Assembly (NCBI GenBank): GCA_019671135.1
Contig: JAHRHY010000008.1
Location: 682,001-746,000 of the forward strand
Direction of reading: 5' to 3'
Length of the DNA stretch: 64,000 nucleotides
From: Linnemannia hyalina
Taxonomy: Eukaryota > Mortierellomycota > Mortierellomycetes > Mortierellales > Mortierellaceae
In this document: in pieces, positions 48,339 to 60,500 of the stretch
Layout: every line of letters starts with the position of its first letter
Position numbering within the stretch: position 1 is the stretch's first letter
Translations under genes and position numbers: made by a program
The notes under the pieces: model-generated
What the model saw: the letters and a program-made list of their open reading frames with translations, nothing else
Told to the model about the DNA's origin: nothing
Database searches by the model: none

Positions 48339-48515
48339 GAATGGAGTGTGGACAAGAGAAAGGTGTGAAATTGCTAGGCAGGAATGGTTTTATTGCAAGA
48401 TGAGGAAAAAGGGTAACTACGACGATGACTAGGTTATTTAAGTATTTTGACAGGACAAGAACAAGCTATGTTATTATTACTTGGACCATTTTTCTGTTTC
48501 TCTTGGTATTGTCTA

Positions 48516-51500
48516 TCAGAAAACAAGGTTCTTGGCAATCCCCGGCAAAAAGCTCCCCCAAACCACATCCGAAACTCCATTCAAACCATCCCTCAACCAT
48601 CCAACCTCCTCTCCACTTCCACTACTTGTCTTGACCGAGAACTCAAACTGGAACCGATCCCCTGGATTCATCAATCCAGCTATGACCCCAAAAACTTCCA
48701 AGAAGCTGAATTTCATCACGGCCACCATCGGGATCTGGTTGTTCCCTCCATTCTGGCTCAAGTTGTTGATATGGATGGGAGAAGAAGGGGTGGGATTGTT
48801 GTTGTAGATTTCCATGACGTCAGTATTGGGTCCCTGTTTGATGAGGATGTCGATGGGACCCATGTCAACGCGGAAGGGGCCCTTGTTGGGATATGTGACG
48901 GAGAAGTCTGCACTCAGGGGGGAGAGGTGGGTTTTGACGTCTGTGGCGGACACGGACGAGCTCGAGTCCAAGACGATTGCGGGGAGGTAGATTGTCAAGC
49001 CCGTAAAAACTTGGCATGCGCCCAGGCTGATGCCTCGGAGGGTGATATCTTGGAGGGTGTTCTTGCCCTGCAGGCCGTTGGTGATTATGGAGCTCACCGC
49101 AGGTTGAGTTGCAGGTTCGGTGGCTTGGATAGTGGTGCCAATGGACCAAGGGGAGTGGTTCAGATCCATTGATGTGATGTCTGCAGTCGCAAAAGTGTCG
49201 TTCTTGTAGTAGGCCGCAAGGCTGATAGGGACGTTGAGCTTCAGGGGAAGACCGCTCAGAGAAGCGCCTGAGATGGCAAGTGATGCCTGCGCACCTGTCG
49301 CGGTGAGGAGGGCGTTGACGTCGCTCAATTGGAGTGACCCAGACTTTCCCGTGATCGACTGCAGGTATTGGAAGACAGAGTTGACGCTAATCGTCAAACC
49401 GATCTTGGAGGCGAGGTCAAAAGACTGACCGGCAGAGGCACCGAAATTGACGCTGTTGATGACGAGTGAACCAGGGGCGTTGCTGACAGTCGAGAACAGG
49501 AGCTGGGAGACGGGAGTCGAGAGCGAGGAGATAATGTTCTTGGCGGCGGGCTGGAAGGGGAGGGCTAAGGTCAGAGAAACCTTGCCGTTGGCCAATTGCA
49601 AGTCGTTGATGGTAGGGTAGACAAACCCATTACCGTTGGCCGAGACCTGGAGGCCGATGTAGGGCATCTCGACCGAGATCTTGGATCCAATACCACCGAT
49701 CGCAGCACCGACAGCGACAGAAAGCTCATTGGCACCGGGGGCTGTGATATCCAACTGGCTGATACTTAGTGTCGAGTTGCCACCACCAGAGGAAATACCA
49801 CCGACCCATGCCGCCAGTTGCTGGATGTAAGGGCCAATCGGGACCGAGACCTTGACCTTATCCAGGATATGGAACACCTTGCCAGCACTACCCCCAAAAG
49901 CAATATTCGACAGAACCAGGTTGACATTCTGCGCTCCGCCGCCGGTACCCATCGCCTCAGCAGCAATCGCCGCAATCTTGGCCTGGATGTCACTACCACT
50001 GGAAAGGTTGAGCAAAGAGCTGGCCTTGAGGGCGATCTGGTTGTTGCCAGAGGAGAGGGCAATACCGGGGACAGAGACGGTTGCCAATGGGGTGGTATCC
50101 AAGAAGGCGCGTAGACTGACATAATTGAGTAACAGCTTGGCGTCAAACTGGTATCCGAGGATGGCGATGGCAATATCGGCACCGATGCTGGGTGGGCTCT
50201 TCATATTGATATCGGCGCTCTGGAGGCTCAACTTGTCCATGAACGAGGTGCCAGCGCCAGATCCACCACCGGTAGTAGGAGCGACGACGGAGATGATACT
50301 GGAGACCGGGATGGGGATTTGGATGCCCTGGAGGAAGGTGTAAACATTACCCTCGTTGGGTCCAAAGGTGAGACCAGAGAAGACGACAGAACCCTGAGGA
50401 ACCTGGCCAGCGACAACAGCATTGACAAGACCAGCAGCCAGAGTCTGAGCATTATCGCTCTCCTCTAAGGCAATGTCGAGGTGGGTGGCAATGGTCAAGC
50501 TGGTACCGCTAGTTCCGAGCTGGATCTTGGGGATGCCGACATTAGCCAAGGGCACATTGTCGGCAGACACGCTCAGTCCGATATATCCAACAGTCAGCTC
50601 AGCAGGGAGGGCCAAGTTCTGAAGCGCAATGGTAGCATCGATGCCGATGTTGGGAGCCTGATTCAAATCGATAGCAAGACCCGAGAGACCAAGACCGTTC
50701 AACAAGGACCCGGCGCCGCCGGAGATACCGCCCAGCTTGGCAATATATGTCGACACGTCGATAGGAATGGTGAGCCCCTCGAGGATAGTAAAGACGTTGG
50801 TCTGAGAGCCACCGAAGACAAGACCAGAGAGGACGAGGTTGGTGACGGGGATGGTTTTGTTGCTGACGGCCGCACTAATTAAACTGTTGATGACCGAGTT
50901 GAATTCCTTGCTGGTCGACATCTCAATGTCAAGATGCGCAGAGATGGAAAGAGCACCATTGACAGGCTTGAGTGTGAACTGCGGGACAGCGACTTGAGCC
51001 AGACCGACGGTGTTAAGGGCGAGGTTGAGACCGACATAGTTCAAGTTGATCTCGGCAGGAATGGTAACGTTCTTGATGGCGACAGTGGTATCGATGCCGA
51101 TGGTCTGTGGTTTGTTGAGGTTGACCTTTAGAGCTGAAAGATCAAATGCATTCGAAAATCCTCCACCACTTCCACCAATGATCGCTCCAAGCTTCTGCAT
51201 GTAAGGGGCGACGGCAATGTTGAACTTAACCTGGGACAGGATATGGAAGAGGTGCTGGGGGTCGCCGCCAAAGACAGGGTTGTAGATGGCGAGGTTGGTA
51301 GGCGGGATGACCTTGCCGGGGTATAGCAATGCACCGAACAACTTGGCCACCTGCGAACTGGCTTCTTCGCCTTGCTGGAGATTGAGGTTTGCCTTGAAAT
51401 CGATCGAGAGCTGGTTGTTGGCCGATGTCAAGGTCAAAACTGGGATGGTGATGTCTCCCAAGGCAATGGTATCCAGTCCGAGGGAGGCACCAATGTAGCT

Positions 51501-54500
51501 GACGCTGAGGTCGACAGGGAGCGAGAAGCCCTTGATTTGGAGACCACCCTGCACACCGGCAACCGAAGGGCTGTTCAAATCGAGGACGAGTCCAGACAGG
51601 GCCATATTGTTTGTGTTGAGTCCACCGGCACCAGAGAACAACTGAGCGATGCTTACTCGAGCCTTGGTGAGCAACTCATTCAGCGCAAAGGGATATTGGA
51701 TCAAGGCAAATGTCTGAATGTTGTCCGAAGCCGAGACACCGAACACAGGCTTGGACACCACAAGGCTGCTGACAGGAGAGGTAGCAGTAGTGTTGGAAGA
51801 AAGAAAGTTGACGATGTTGGCGATATCTGTCTGCACTGCAGGGGTATCCTCGACAGTGATGGCGGCTTCGAACGCAAGGATGAGCTGGTTGTTGGAGGTC
51901 GAGATGTTGATCGATGGAATATCAACATGTCCGAGGGCGTGACTGTCAAGTGCAAGGTCTAATCCAAAATATCCAATGTTGACTGCAGCGTTGAGGGAAA
52001 AGTTGCCGAGCGCGATCGAGGTAGAGAGATCCATGACGGGGGCCTTGTCGAGGCCGAGGGAGATGGCGCCAACCTTCAGGTTATTGAAAAGACTGCCGGT
52101 CTCCTTGGAGAGATCAACACCCAGCATGGCAGAGAAGGTGTTAAGGTTGGCACTGGTGAAGAGATCCTTGGAGGGATAGGCAATATCGATCTGAGACAAA
52201 AGATCAAAATAGTCCGAGGGCGAAGCACCGATGCGCAGGTTGTGGAGTGTCAACTGCTCAGGGGTGGCTCCGAGCTGACCACCAAGGAGCTCGGCAAGGA
52301 AGGCAGTGATCTTGGCCTGAGCTGCAATAGCGTTGTTGAAGTTGAGATCGATTCCGGCCTGGAGAGAGTTGGCGCCGGGGATAAAGGCTAGATCGTTAAG
52401 GCTAAGGGTTGCAAGATCGACATGGTCAAGACCACCGCTGATTCCGATGTAGGGGACAGAGACAGCGATTGGGATAGGGTTGGAGAAGGTGGCTCTGGCA
52501 CCTACGCGGAGACCGGCGTTGGGAATGGTGGACAAGGAAAAGTCGGCAACGTTGAATCCGAGCTTTGCGAGTGTGCCATTGAAGAGCCCGCCAGAGGAGG
52601 CTGGCGATGAGGATGGGATAAGAAACAAAAAAGATGGTAAGTGTTCAATGAGTGAGCTGTGTTTGATCGAATCCGAACAGCGTACACACTCAAAACAGAA
52701 ATTATCCAGCACAAAGATAAAAAGGGGAACTTACTACCACTGCCAAATAGACCACCGAGGGGCAGCTGGGCAGAGACGCCAGAGAGAGCATCAATAATGT
52801 CATTCGAACTGTCACCAATGACAATACCAGAGATACCAATGCTGCTGGTGACAGCCTGCTTGGCAATAATGGCGTTGACAAGGGTAGCGACCTTGGTGCT
52901 GATAGTGGGACCAGTGCCGACATTGAGAGTAATACCAGCATCCATCTGAACACGGCCACCAGCATAGTTGAGACCTGTGTTCATTTCCAGTCCTGCCAAC
53001 TGGGCGCCATCCAACTGAACCTGGATGCCAAAGTAACCAATGTTGGCAACAACAGGGAGTCCCAAGAAAACCTCGAGGTTGACTGCAGCTGTGATCATGT
53101 TGCTGGGTAGGACGTTGATGCTGGCACCATGGATCGCCAGCTCAAACAGTGATCCGACTTTGATGCTGATTGTGTTCTGGACAACGGTGATGTTGGTCTG
53201 GAGCGAGCTACCGCCACTGAGCGAACCGGTGATGATACTTGAGATAGGACCAGACGCAGATAAGTCACTCAGTGTGTTGATGGCATCTGAAGGAGAGACA
53301 CCAATTGCCAAGTTGCCAACACCAACAGTGATATCATTGGGAGCGCCAGTAGAGATTCCATCCAATAGCTGTGCAACAGTAGCGGGCACTGAGGGGTTGG
53401 GCTCTCTGAAGACAAGGCCGATACCGGCCGAGACTGCGATCTTGCCCTGCCCAGAGCCGACAAGGTTGGTCAGGAACAATTGACCAAGCAAGTTGTCGTT
53501 GAGGTCGACATCCAAAGCCAAGTAGGGGATGTTCAAATCCAGCAAGAAAGGAAAGGGGAGCTCGATCTTGGGTTGCAGCAAGAGAGTGTGTCCAGGAGCG
53601 GTAGAGATGGCAAGGCTCTGGATATACTGCGACAGAGATGTACCGGAGCCACCGAGTTTGCTGAGATCGATGGGGAAGGGGAGGAGAGGCTCAACCAATC
53701 CTAAGACCAACTGCTGAAGTACGATGGTGTTGTAGTCCAACAGTGGGATATCGACGGTGACTCCGCTGAAGAGGGTGTTGAGGACCGTGCCGGTAACAGA
53801 GGGGTCACTGGAGTTACCGAAGGACAGGTTTCCAACGTTCACAGTCTGGCTCAACTGGCCTACAATACAACAAGAAAAAGAAAAATAAAAAGGAGTGTCA
53901 GTCTTGTGTTAGAGTAGCATGCCCAGGCGTGAAAAAATATTTCATGAACACCGTTGCAATCACGTACCACCAAGAAAGTCGCGGACGAAAGCTGATAGCT
54001 GGACGGAGGCTTCAACATCGCTATTGAAGGTGAGGTCAATCTGAGTATCAGCAGCCATGCGGCCAGGGGCCAGTTGGACAGCATGCATGCTAATGGTAGC
54101 TACACGAGTGCCGTTAAATCCAAGGTCAGCCGTAATAAAGGGGATATCAAGAGCAATGTTCAACGGGTTGTTCCATTCAAAGTCTGCACCGAGGATCAAC
54201 TTGGCACCAGAGACAGTCTTGACGACCAGTTTCCTGAGGGTAGGTGTCTCAAAGGCAACACCAGGGTTCAAGATACCCCAGAGGCCAATTACTGGTGGAG
54301 ACGGTATGGCATCGAGCGCTGGTGGTGCAGAAGACGCAGACTGGACAGGGATAATAATGGGTGCCAACCCCATGTTGACTCCAGAGAGGATGAAATCAGA
54401 TATGACGAGGGCTGGTGGGGGTCCACTAGGGGTAGTTTTGCCCAAGAGGTTGGTAACAAGGTTATTGAGCGAGGCTTGGATGGCAGGACTAGGAGGCCCC

Positions 54501-54943
54501 TCGGGTAGGGTGATGGTGGCGTTCAGAAAGACGGGACCTGTTCCTCCAGGCAAGGTCAAGTTGTATGCCGTGACGTTGGCGATATTTTCACCATCGACCG
54601 CAATACTGAACCCAGCGTTACCCAGTGGTAGAGGAGTATCGCTGAGGGGGTTCTTGAGTGTGCCGTTTGCAGTAAAAGATATGAGAGCTGACGTGTTGAC
54701 AAAGACGCCGATGCTGGTGATGTTGGCCATGCCAGGTGTGAGGTAGCTCGTTGTGGTGCTGGCGGCTGGCTTGGGCACCAGAGCACCGAGTCCACCGAGA
54801 ATGATGGCGCCAGGTGAGTCGGTAGTCGCATCAGCTGTGGTGGTTGGTATGATTATTGATGCGATCATCGCGGCTCCGACGATGGTTGTCATTGCTACGA
54901 AAGATCTCATCTTTGAGCCTCGTGTAAAGGGGAGTGGGGTCAT
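48516..54943 (-). CDS. Giant secreted repeat protein, DUF3712-like, paralogue 1
   Basis: Three exons (53968-54943, 52735-53859, 48516-52600) join in phase for 2,061 residues. The N-terminus carries a hydrophobic segment after MRSFVAMTTIVGAAM, fitting a signal peptide; the methionine at 54911 is an alternative start that gives a more typical signal. The rest is built of units of about 140 residues that repeat a pattern such as LVLDLNSPSVAGVQGG, then a strand ILNYVGL-like segment, then V-x-IP-x-L-x-L, then NNQL-x-I and FGGS-x-x-VFTIL. The composition is rich in Val, Leu, Ile, Asn, Gly and Ser with almost no Cys, as in beta-strand repeats. The pattern is like fungal DUF3712/LEA-2-type domains, which is a tentative link. 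A lipid- or wall-facing role is only a guess. It is followed in tandem by its paralogue at 57544. Confidence 0.8.
52814..53083 (-). repeat. 270-bp block identical to 62745-63014
   Basis: Within exon 2 of this paralogue, 270 bases match the other paralogue without a single difference by eye, while both flanks diverge at many third positions. The identical bases encode the stretch from near IVIG to EVFLGLPVVANIG in reverse order along the plus strand. Confidence 0.85.
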
Positions 54944-57543
54944 GAATATGGAAGTATATGAGCAGATGAAGGGTAGGTATATGTCGTAAAGCTATCGGAG
55001 GGAGGGTTGCGTTATTCCTGTAACAAGAAACGGTTATCTGGTGTTAGTTATACGCGTGTAAATGGGTTTGAATGGTGTGGTGCCAGTTGGTTGTTTTCGG
55101 TGGTGGAGATGTATACATGAGGCGATTGTTGAGGATATGTGTATAGAACTTGCCTTCAACAAGTCGCCAGAACGAAAAATAGATAATCAAGAGGGTTGTG
55201 CCTGTAGAAGGAGTGAGGGAGTGTGGAGGGGTGGAGGGGTGGCCAGGAAAGGAAGGGGAGGGAGCGGGAGGAGGAGAAGAGAAGAAGGCAAGGCGAGGAA
55301 GGAGGTTTGACAAGGAAGGAAGAGGAGCAATTAAATATCTAACAAGAAGTAATGGGAGGGAGGAAGGAGAAGAGAGGAAAGAGAGGGATTGCCAACAATG
55401 GAAGGAAAACAAAAAGGAAAGAGAAGAAAAAGGGCCTCGCAGATGACGTGAGGGAGGCATGTATATGTGAATTGTCAGTTTACAATGAACAACATCGAAT
55501 CAGCTTCTTGAACGGATGCATTGACCGCATGAATAACCTTACCTACAGATCCCAGATAGCTCTTTTTTATTTGTCTGAAATGAGGAAGCGCATGCTTATT
55601 AGCGTTAATAAGCATAATGTGAATCTACCTGCGCACACACACATCGTTCCATACTCTCACTCGCCTCTTCCCTTTTGTCTTTCGGCGATCGTTGTTTTGC
55701 CCTTCTACCCTCTTTTCTTAATCTTTGCTGACCCGTTAGTTGTTATGTTCAAGTACCTGCTACTTGTCTCCAGGTCGGCATCATTATATCATACACAAGG
55801 TTAGAAAGATATTAAGGAGGGAGGAAACCATGGAACCAAGAGTTCGTCCTCCGTCCAAAGCAAAAAAATAAACATCAAATGAGCATATAGACAACAGAGC
55901 AACAAGGTTTCGGGGATTTTCACCCCCCACATTTACAGACATCCAAGTGAGGAGGAATAAAAATGAGCAAACGGTGAACCCATCCTCTGCAGCTCCACCT
56001 CACAAAAACAACAAAAAGAAAGAATACCTGGAGGGATATCCAATTGGGCAATGTAGGACGAGAAAATAAAACATTATTAAAAACAAAACAAAACAAAACA
56101 AAAAACATCAGGCGATATCCTTCCCTGGCTATCCCCCCCGCATAGTCGTGGAGTAGCGAATATTAGGTGCATGTCAAGCTATATAAAATCTGTCAGCATA
56201 AGACGTCTATATTGCCATGTGCGTCCTCAAGATCTCTATTCTCATTGCTCTCCATGACGCAAGGGAAATTATCCAACTTAAACTGGGACACCATGACCAT
56301 TTTGAGAACAGAGGGAAAGGGATTAGTATTGAGCCTCAACCTATTATGTACGTACCTCGCCTGGTCCAGTGGCCAAATAAAAGGGCTCTCTTGCACCATT
56401 GTTTATTTCCTCTAAGTAACAACACTTCAAAGCAAAAAAAAAATGTGTCCGTTGGCAATGGTCGCCTTGGCTGCCCCCTCCTCTCCTTTCCTTCCCTACC
56501 TCTTCGCAACCGACAGGTCAAATTCAAGTACTCCGTTTCGTCTCAGGAGCCAGGTTTGAAAACCGAACCATTGGAGCCGACACACGGATACCATCCGCTT
56601 CGCGGTGTGAGCAATATGAAGTTGACCAAAGGGGAACAGATAAACAGGGAGCAACTGGGGCTCAGATATGTGAAATAAACATGAAGCTGGTCAGGACCCA
56701 GCAGCAGGTCAGCGACCAATACCCAAACAAGAAAAACAAGCACCGCCCACAAGAATGAGCCAGGAAACGGGCCAAGGATTGGCACCAATAAGGAACCAAG
56801 AATTGCTCCAAGAATTGAACGCGTCTCCCTATCACAATTTACTTTACTTTTGTATTATTCATCTTTTTTTGTGTATTTGTTCATTACTCTTCATTATTTG
56901 GTTCTTAGCTTTTTTTTTGTTTTTCGTTTTTTGATTTTCTTTATTTTTTAATCTTAGCTTCTTTTTGCTTCTTTGCTTCTTTTTGTTCTTTGGTTTTACT
57001 TCCTCTTTCTCTTGTGTTTCATTGTTGGTAACTGAGGGAAACCTTTTTCTTCCTATGGCAAAGCGATGTATTGGGACAACTATGGGCTTGCTTTTTACAG
57101 CTATAGCAAGCTGTGGCATTGGTGATCAGGGTGATCCCCAGCTATACTTGTAAGTAAGCAAGCGTACAGTTGTCCTCCTTTTTTTTTTGAGTACTACGAA
57201 TGATTGATCTGAGTTTTCACTGCTAAACAAAAGGCCAAATCGCGCGCATTTTTATTTTTTTTATTTCTTCATGTGTTTGGAAAAACGTCAACACCAACAC
57301 ACTACAGAAGCGTGGCGCAGGCACTCTTTTTTTTTTTTTTTTTTAGAGTAAAGAGTAATCGTTTCATTCAAGGGAAATTCTTTTTGTACAAAAGGTTTCC
57401 GCTTCGTTTCTTTTTTGTCATGTTCAACGTGATTTAGATCGCCATTATATTTAAGTTTTGCTTCTACATGTCTTTTACATTCAAAAAAAAAAAAAAAAAA
57501 AAAATCCAAAGCGATAGCATCATCATCTCCTCCTCCCTCTTAC
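54944..57543. other. Long intergenic spacer between the two giant paralogues
   Basis: No coding motif is recognised in these 2.6 kb. The stretch 55180-55440 is purine-rich on the plus strand (pyrimidine-rich leader for the minus-strand gene). T and A runs lie near 56860-57000, 57325-57345 and 57481-57504, the last next to the 3' end of the second paralogue. Confidence 0.55.
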
Positions 57544-60500
57544 TTAAAACCCAAAGTTGATGTTCTGGAGGGCCTTGGCAAGGATGGGCAAGAGGTTGGC
57601 AAACAGCGCATCTGGCACGCCGTTCAAGGCATCCTGCAACCAGGGCATAGGTTGACCCGAGGCAGTCTTCAGCGAGAACACAAACTGGAAGTTGTCCTTA
57701 GGGTTCAGAAGAGCCGTGATGATTGTAAAGAACTGCAAGAAGTTGAATTTGAGCGAGGCATTGAGGGCCAGGAGGTTGTTGCCGCCGTTTTGGTTGACGT
57801 TGTTGAGGTGGATAGGTCCGCCGAGGTTCTGGATTTCGATGACGTCAGTGCTGGGGCCTTGCTTGATCATGATGTCGATCGAGCCCACGTCGACGCGCAT
57901 GGGGCCGCGGTTGACGAAAGAGGCAGCAAAGTCCATGCCCAAAGGAGAAATGTGCAACTTGAGTTGATTCAAGGGGACTGTAATAGGCGACCAGAGGGTA
58001 ATGACAGGGGGCGTAATCTGGAGACCTTGGAGGGCGGTAAAGGAGCCAAGGGTGACACCACCGAGGGTCACATCCTGAACGGCGTTCTTCCACTCGAGGA
58101 CGTTGGGGAGGATTGAGTTCATGGCGGTACTGAAAGCAGGCTGGATGACATTGATGGTGGTACCAAGGGCCCAAGGAGAAGAAGTCAAAGCCATCGAGGT
58201 GGCCTGGATGCCAAGGAAGGCAACGTTCTTGTAGTATCCCGAGAGGGTGATGGGGAAATTCATCTTGAGGGGCAAGCTACCGAGGGGGATACCAGGCACA
58301 GCAATCGTGGCCAGGATACCCGTGGTAGTCAAGATCGTGTTCATATCGTTCACGTGGAGTGGGTTGTGGGCATTAATGTAGGCTTGAGCCTTCTGGAAGA
58401 CAGAATTGAGCTCAATGTTGACTGCAACTTTCGAGGCAATGTCGAACGACTGGCTGGAAGAGGCTCCAAATTTGATGTTGTTGGCAACAATCGTACCAGG
58501 GACAGCGCTGACAGTCGAGAACATCAGCTGCGAGACGGGGGTCGAGAGTGAGGCAATGATGCTCTTGGCGGCGGGTTGGAAGGGGAGAGCCAAGGTCAGC
58601 GAAACCTTGCCGTCGGCCAATTGCAAGTTGTTGATCGTGGGGTAGACGAGTCCGTTGCCGTTGGCAGCGACCTGGAGACCGATGTAAGGCATCTCGACCG
58701 AGATCTTGGATCCAAGACCACCAATAGCAGCACCGACAGCAACAGACAAGTCGTTGGGGCCAGTGGCGCTGATATCCAACTGAGTGACACTGAGGGAGGC
58801 ACCAGCAGGGGCTGTGGTGTTGCCACCAACAATGCCGCCGACAAGACCGGTCAACTGCTGGATGTAAGGGCCAATGGGGACCGAGACCTGAACCTTGTCC
58901 AAAATGTGGAAGGTGCTGGAGGCGCTACCGCCAAAGGCAATGTTGGAGATGACCAAGTTGGCGTTCTGAGCACCGCCGTTACCCAGCACCTGGTTGACAA
59001 TAGCAGCGACTTTAGTCTGGATATCACCACCACTAGCCAAGTTGACCAACGAGTGAACGCTCAAGGCGACTTGGTTGTTGCCAGACGACAGCTGGATACC
59101 GGGAACAGTAATGGTAGCCAAGGGGGTGGTGTCCAAGAAAGCGCTGATGCTGACATAGCTTAGCAACAACTGAGCATCGAACTGGTATCCGAGAAGGGCA
59201 ATGGCAATATCGGCACCAATGCTGGGAGGGTTCTTCATGTTGATGTCCGCCTTCTGAAGATCCAACTTGCTGAGGATCGAGGTGGCGTTGGTACCGGGGG
59301 TGGCAGGGACGAGCGACAGGACCTTAGAAATTGGAATGAGGATTTGAACATACTGGAGGAAGGTGAAGGCGTTGTTGGCGCTGGCTCCAAAGGTGATACC
59401 CGAGATCAAGATAGTACCCTGAGGAGCCTGACCGGCGACGATGCCGTTGACAAGACCTGCAACAAGGGTCTTGGAGGCGTCAGTCTCCTGGAGAGTGGCG
59501 TCGATGTGGGTGCTGACGGTAAAATCGCTTCCGCTCTGGCCCAGGACAAGCTTAGGCAGACCGACCTTGACCAAAGGGATGTTGTTGATGCCAATATCGA
59601 GTCCGAGGTAGCCGAGGTTGAGCTTGGCAGGGAGGGTCAGGTTGCGAACTGCAACGTTGACATCGATACCAATGATAGGGGCCTGGTTTAGATTGATGGC
59701 CAAGCCAGAGAGTCCAAGACCGTTCAAGAGCGAGCCAGCTCCACCGACTGCACCGCCAATCTGGGAGATGTAAGGTGAGATGTTGACGGGGATGACAACT
59801 CCCTGGAGGAACGTGAAGACGTTGGTGGCTGACTGACCAAAGACGGCGTTGGAAAGGATGATGTTGGTCTGGGGGAGGGTCTGGTTTCCAAGGACACCGC
59901 CGATTAATCCAGAAAGGGCTTTGCTCAACTCGGGGCTAGACAACAAAGAAACATCGACATGGACCTTTAAGGCGAGGTCAGCGCCCTGAGGAGCCAAGCT
60001 GAAGGTGGGGATGCCAACCTGGGCCAAGGGGATGGCGTTGATGGCAATGTTGGCACCGACGTAGTTAAGGTTGATCTGGGCAGGGAGGGTGATATTCTTG
60101 ACGAGGACCGAGGCATCAATGCCAATGACCTGAGGCGAGTTCAAGTCGACAACCAAGTCGCTGATAACAACACCGCTCAACAGCGAAGTACCAGTGGCAG
60201 ATCCCAGTGAACCAATGACCTTGTTCAAGATGGCAGTGGCATCAATAGGAATGGTCACGCCCTGGAGGAAGGTGAAGACGTTGGTGGGGGAAGCACCAAA
60301 GATAGCTCCAGAGATGACGAGCTTGGTGTTGGGGATGGCCTGGCCAGCCAAGACAGCCTGGACAAGGCCGTTGATGGTCTGGGTCAAAGCATCGCTCTGC
60401 TGCAGGGCAAGGCTCAAAGTAACAGCAATGTCCAAGTTTCCGTTGTTGGGGGTCATGCTGAACGAGGGGAGAGCAAGCTTGACCAAGGGAACTTGGTTGA

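Noticed and set aside
47817..48355. Matching open frames in the two arms of the palindrome
   Set aside because: They mirror each other because the arms are reverse complements; none has a protein motif.
56859..57119. Lys-rich minus-strand frame near 57 kb
   Set aside because: It is a T-rich stretch read in reverse, with composition-driven Lys and Asn runs and no start context.
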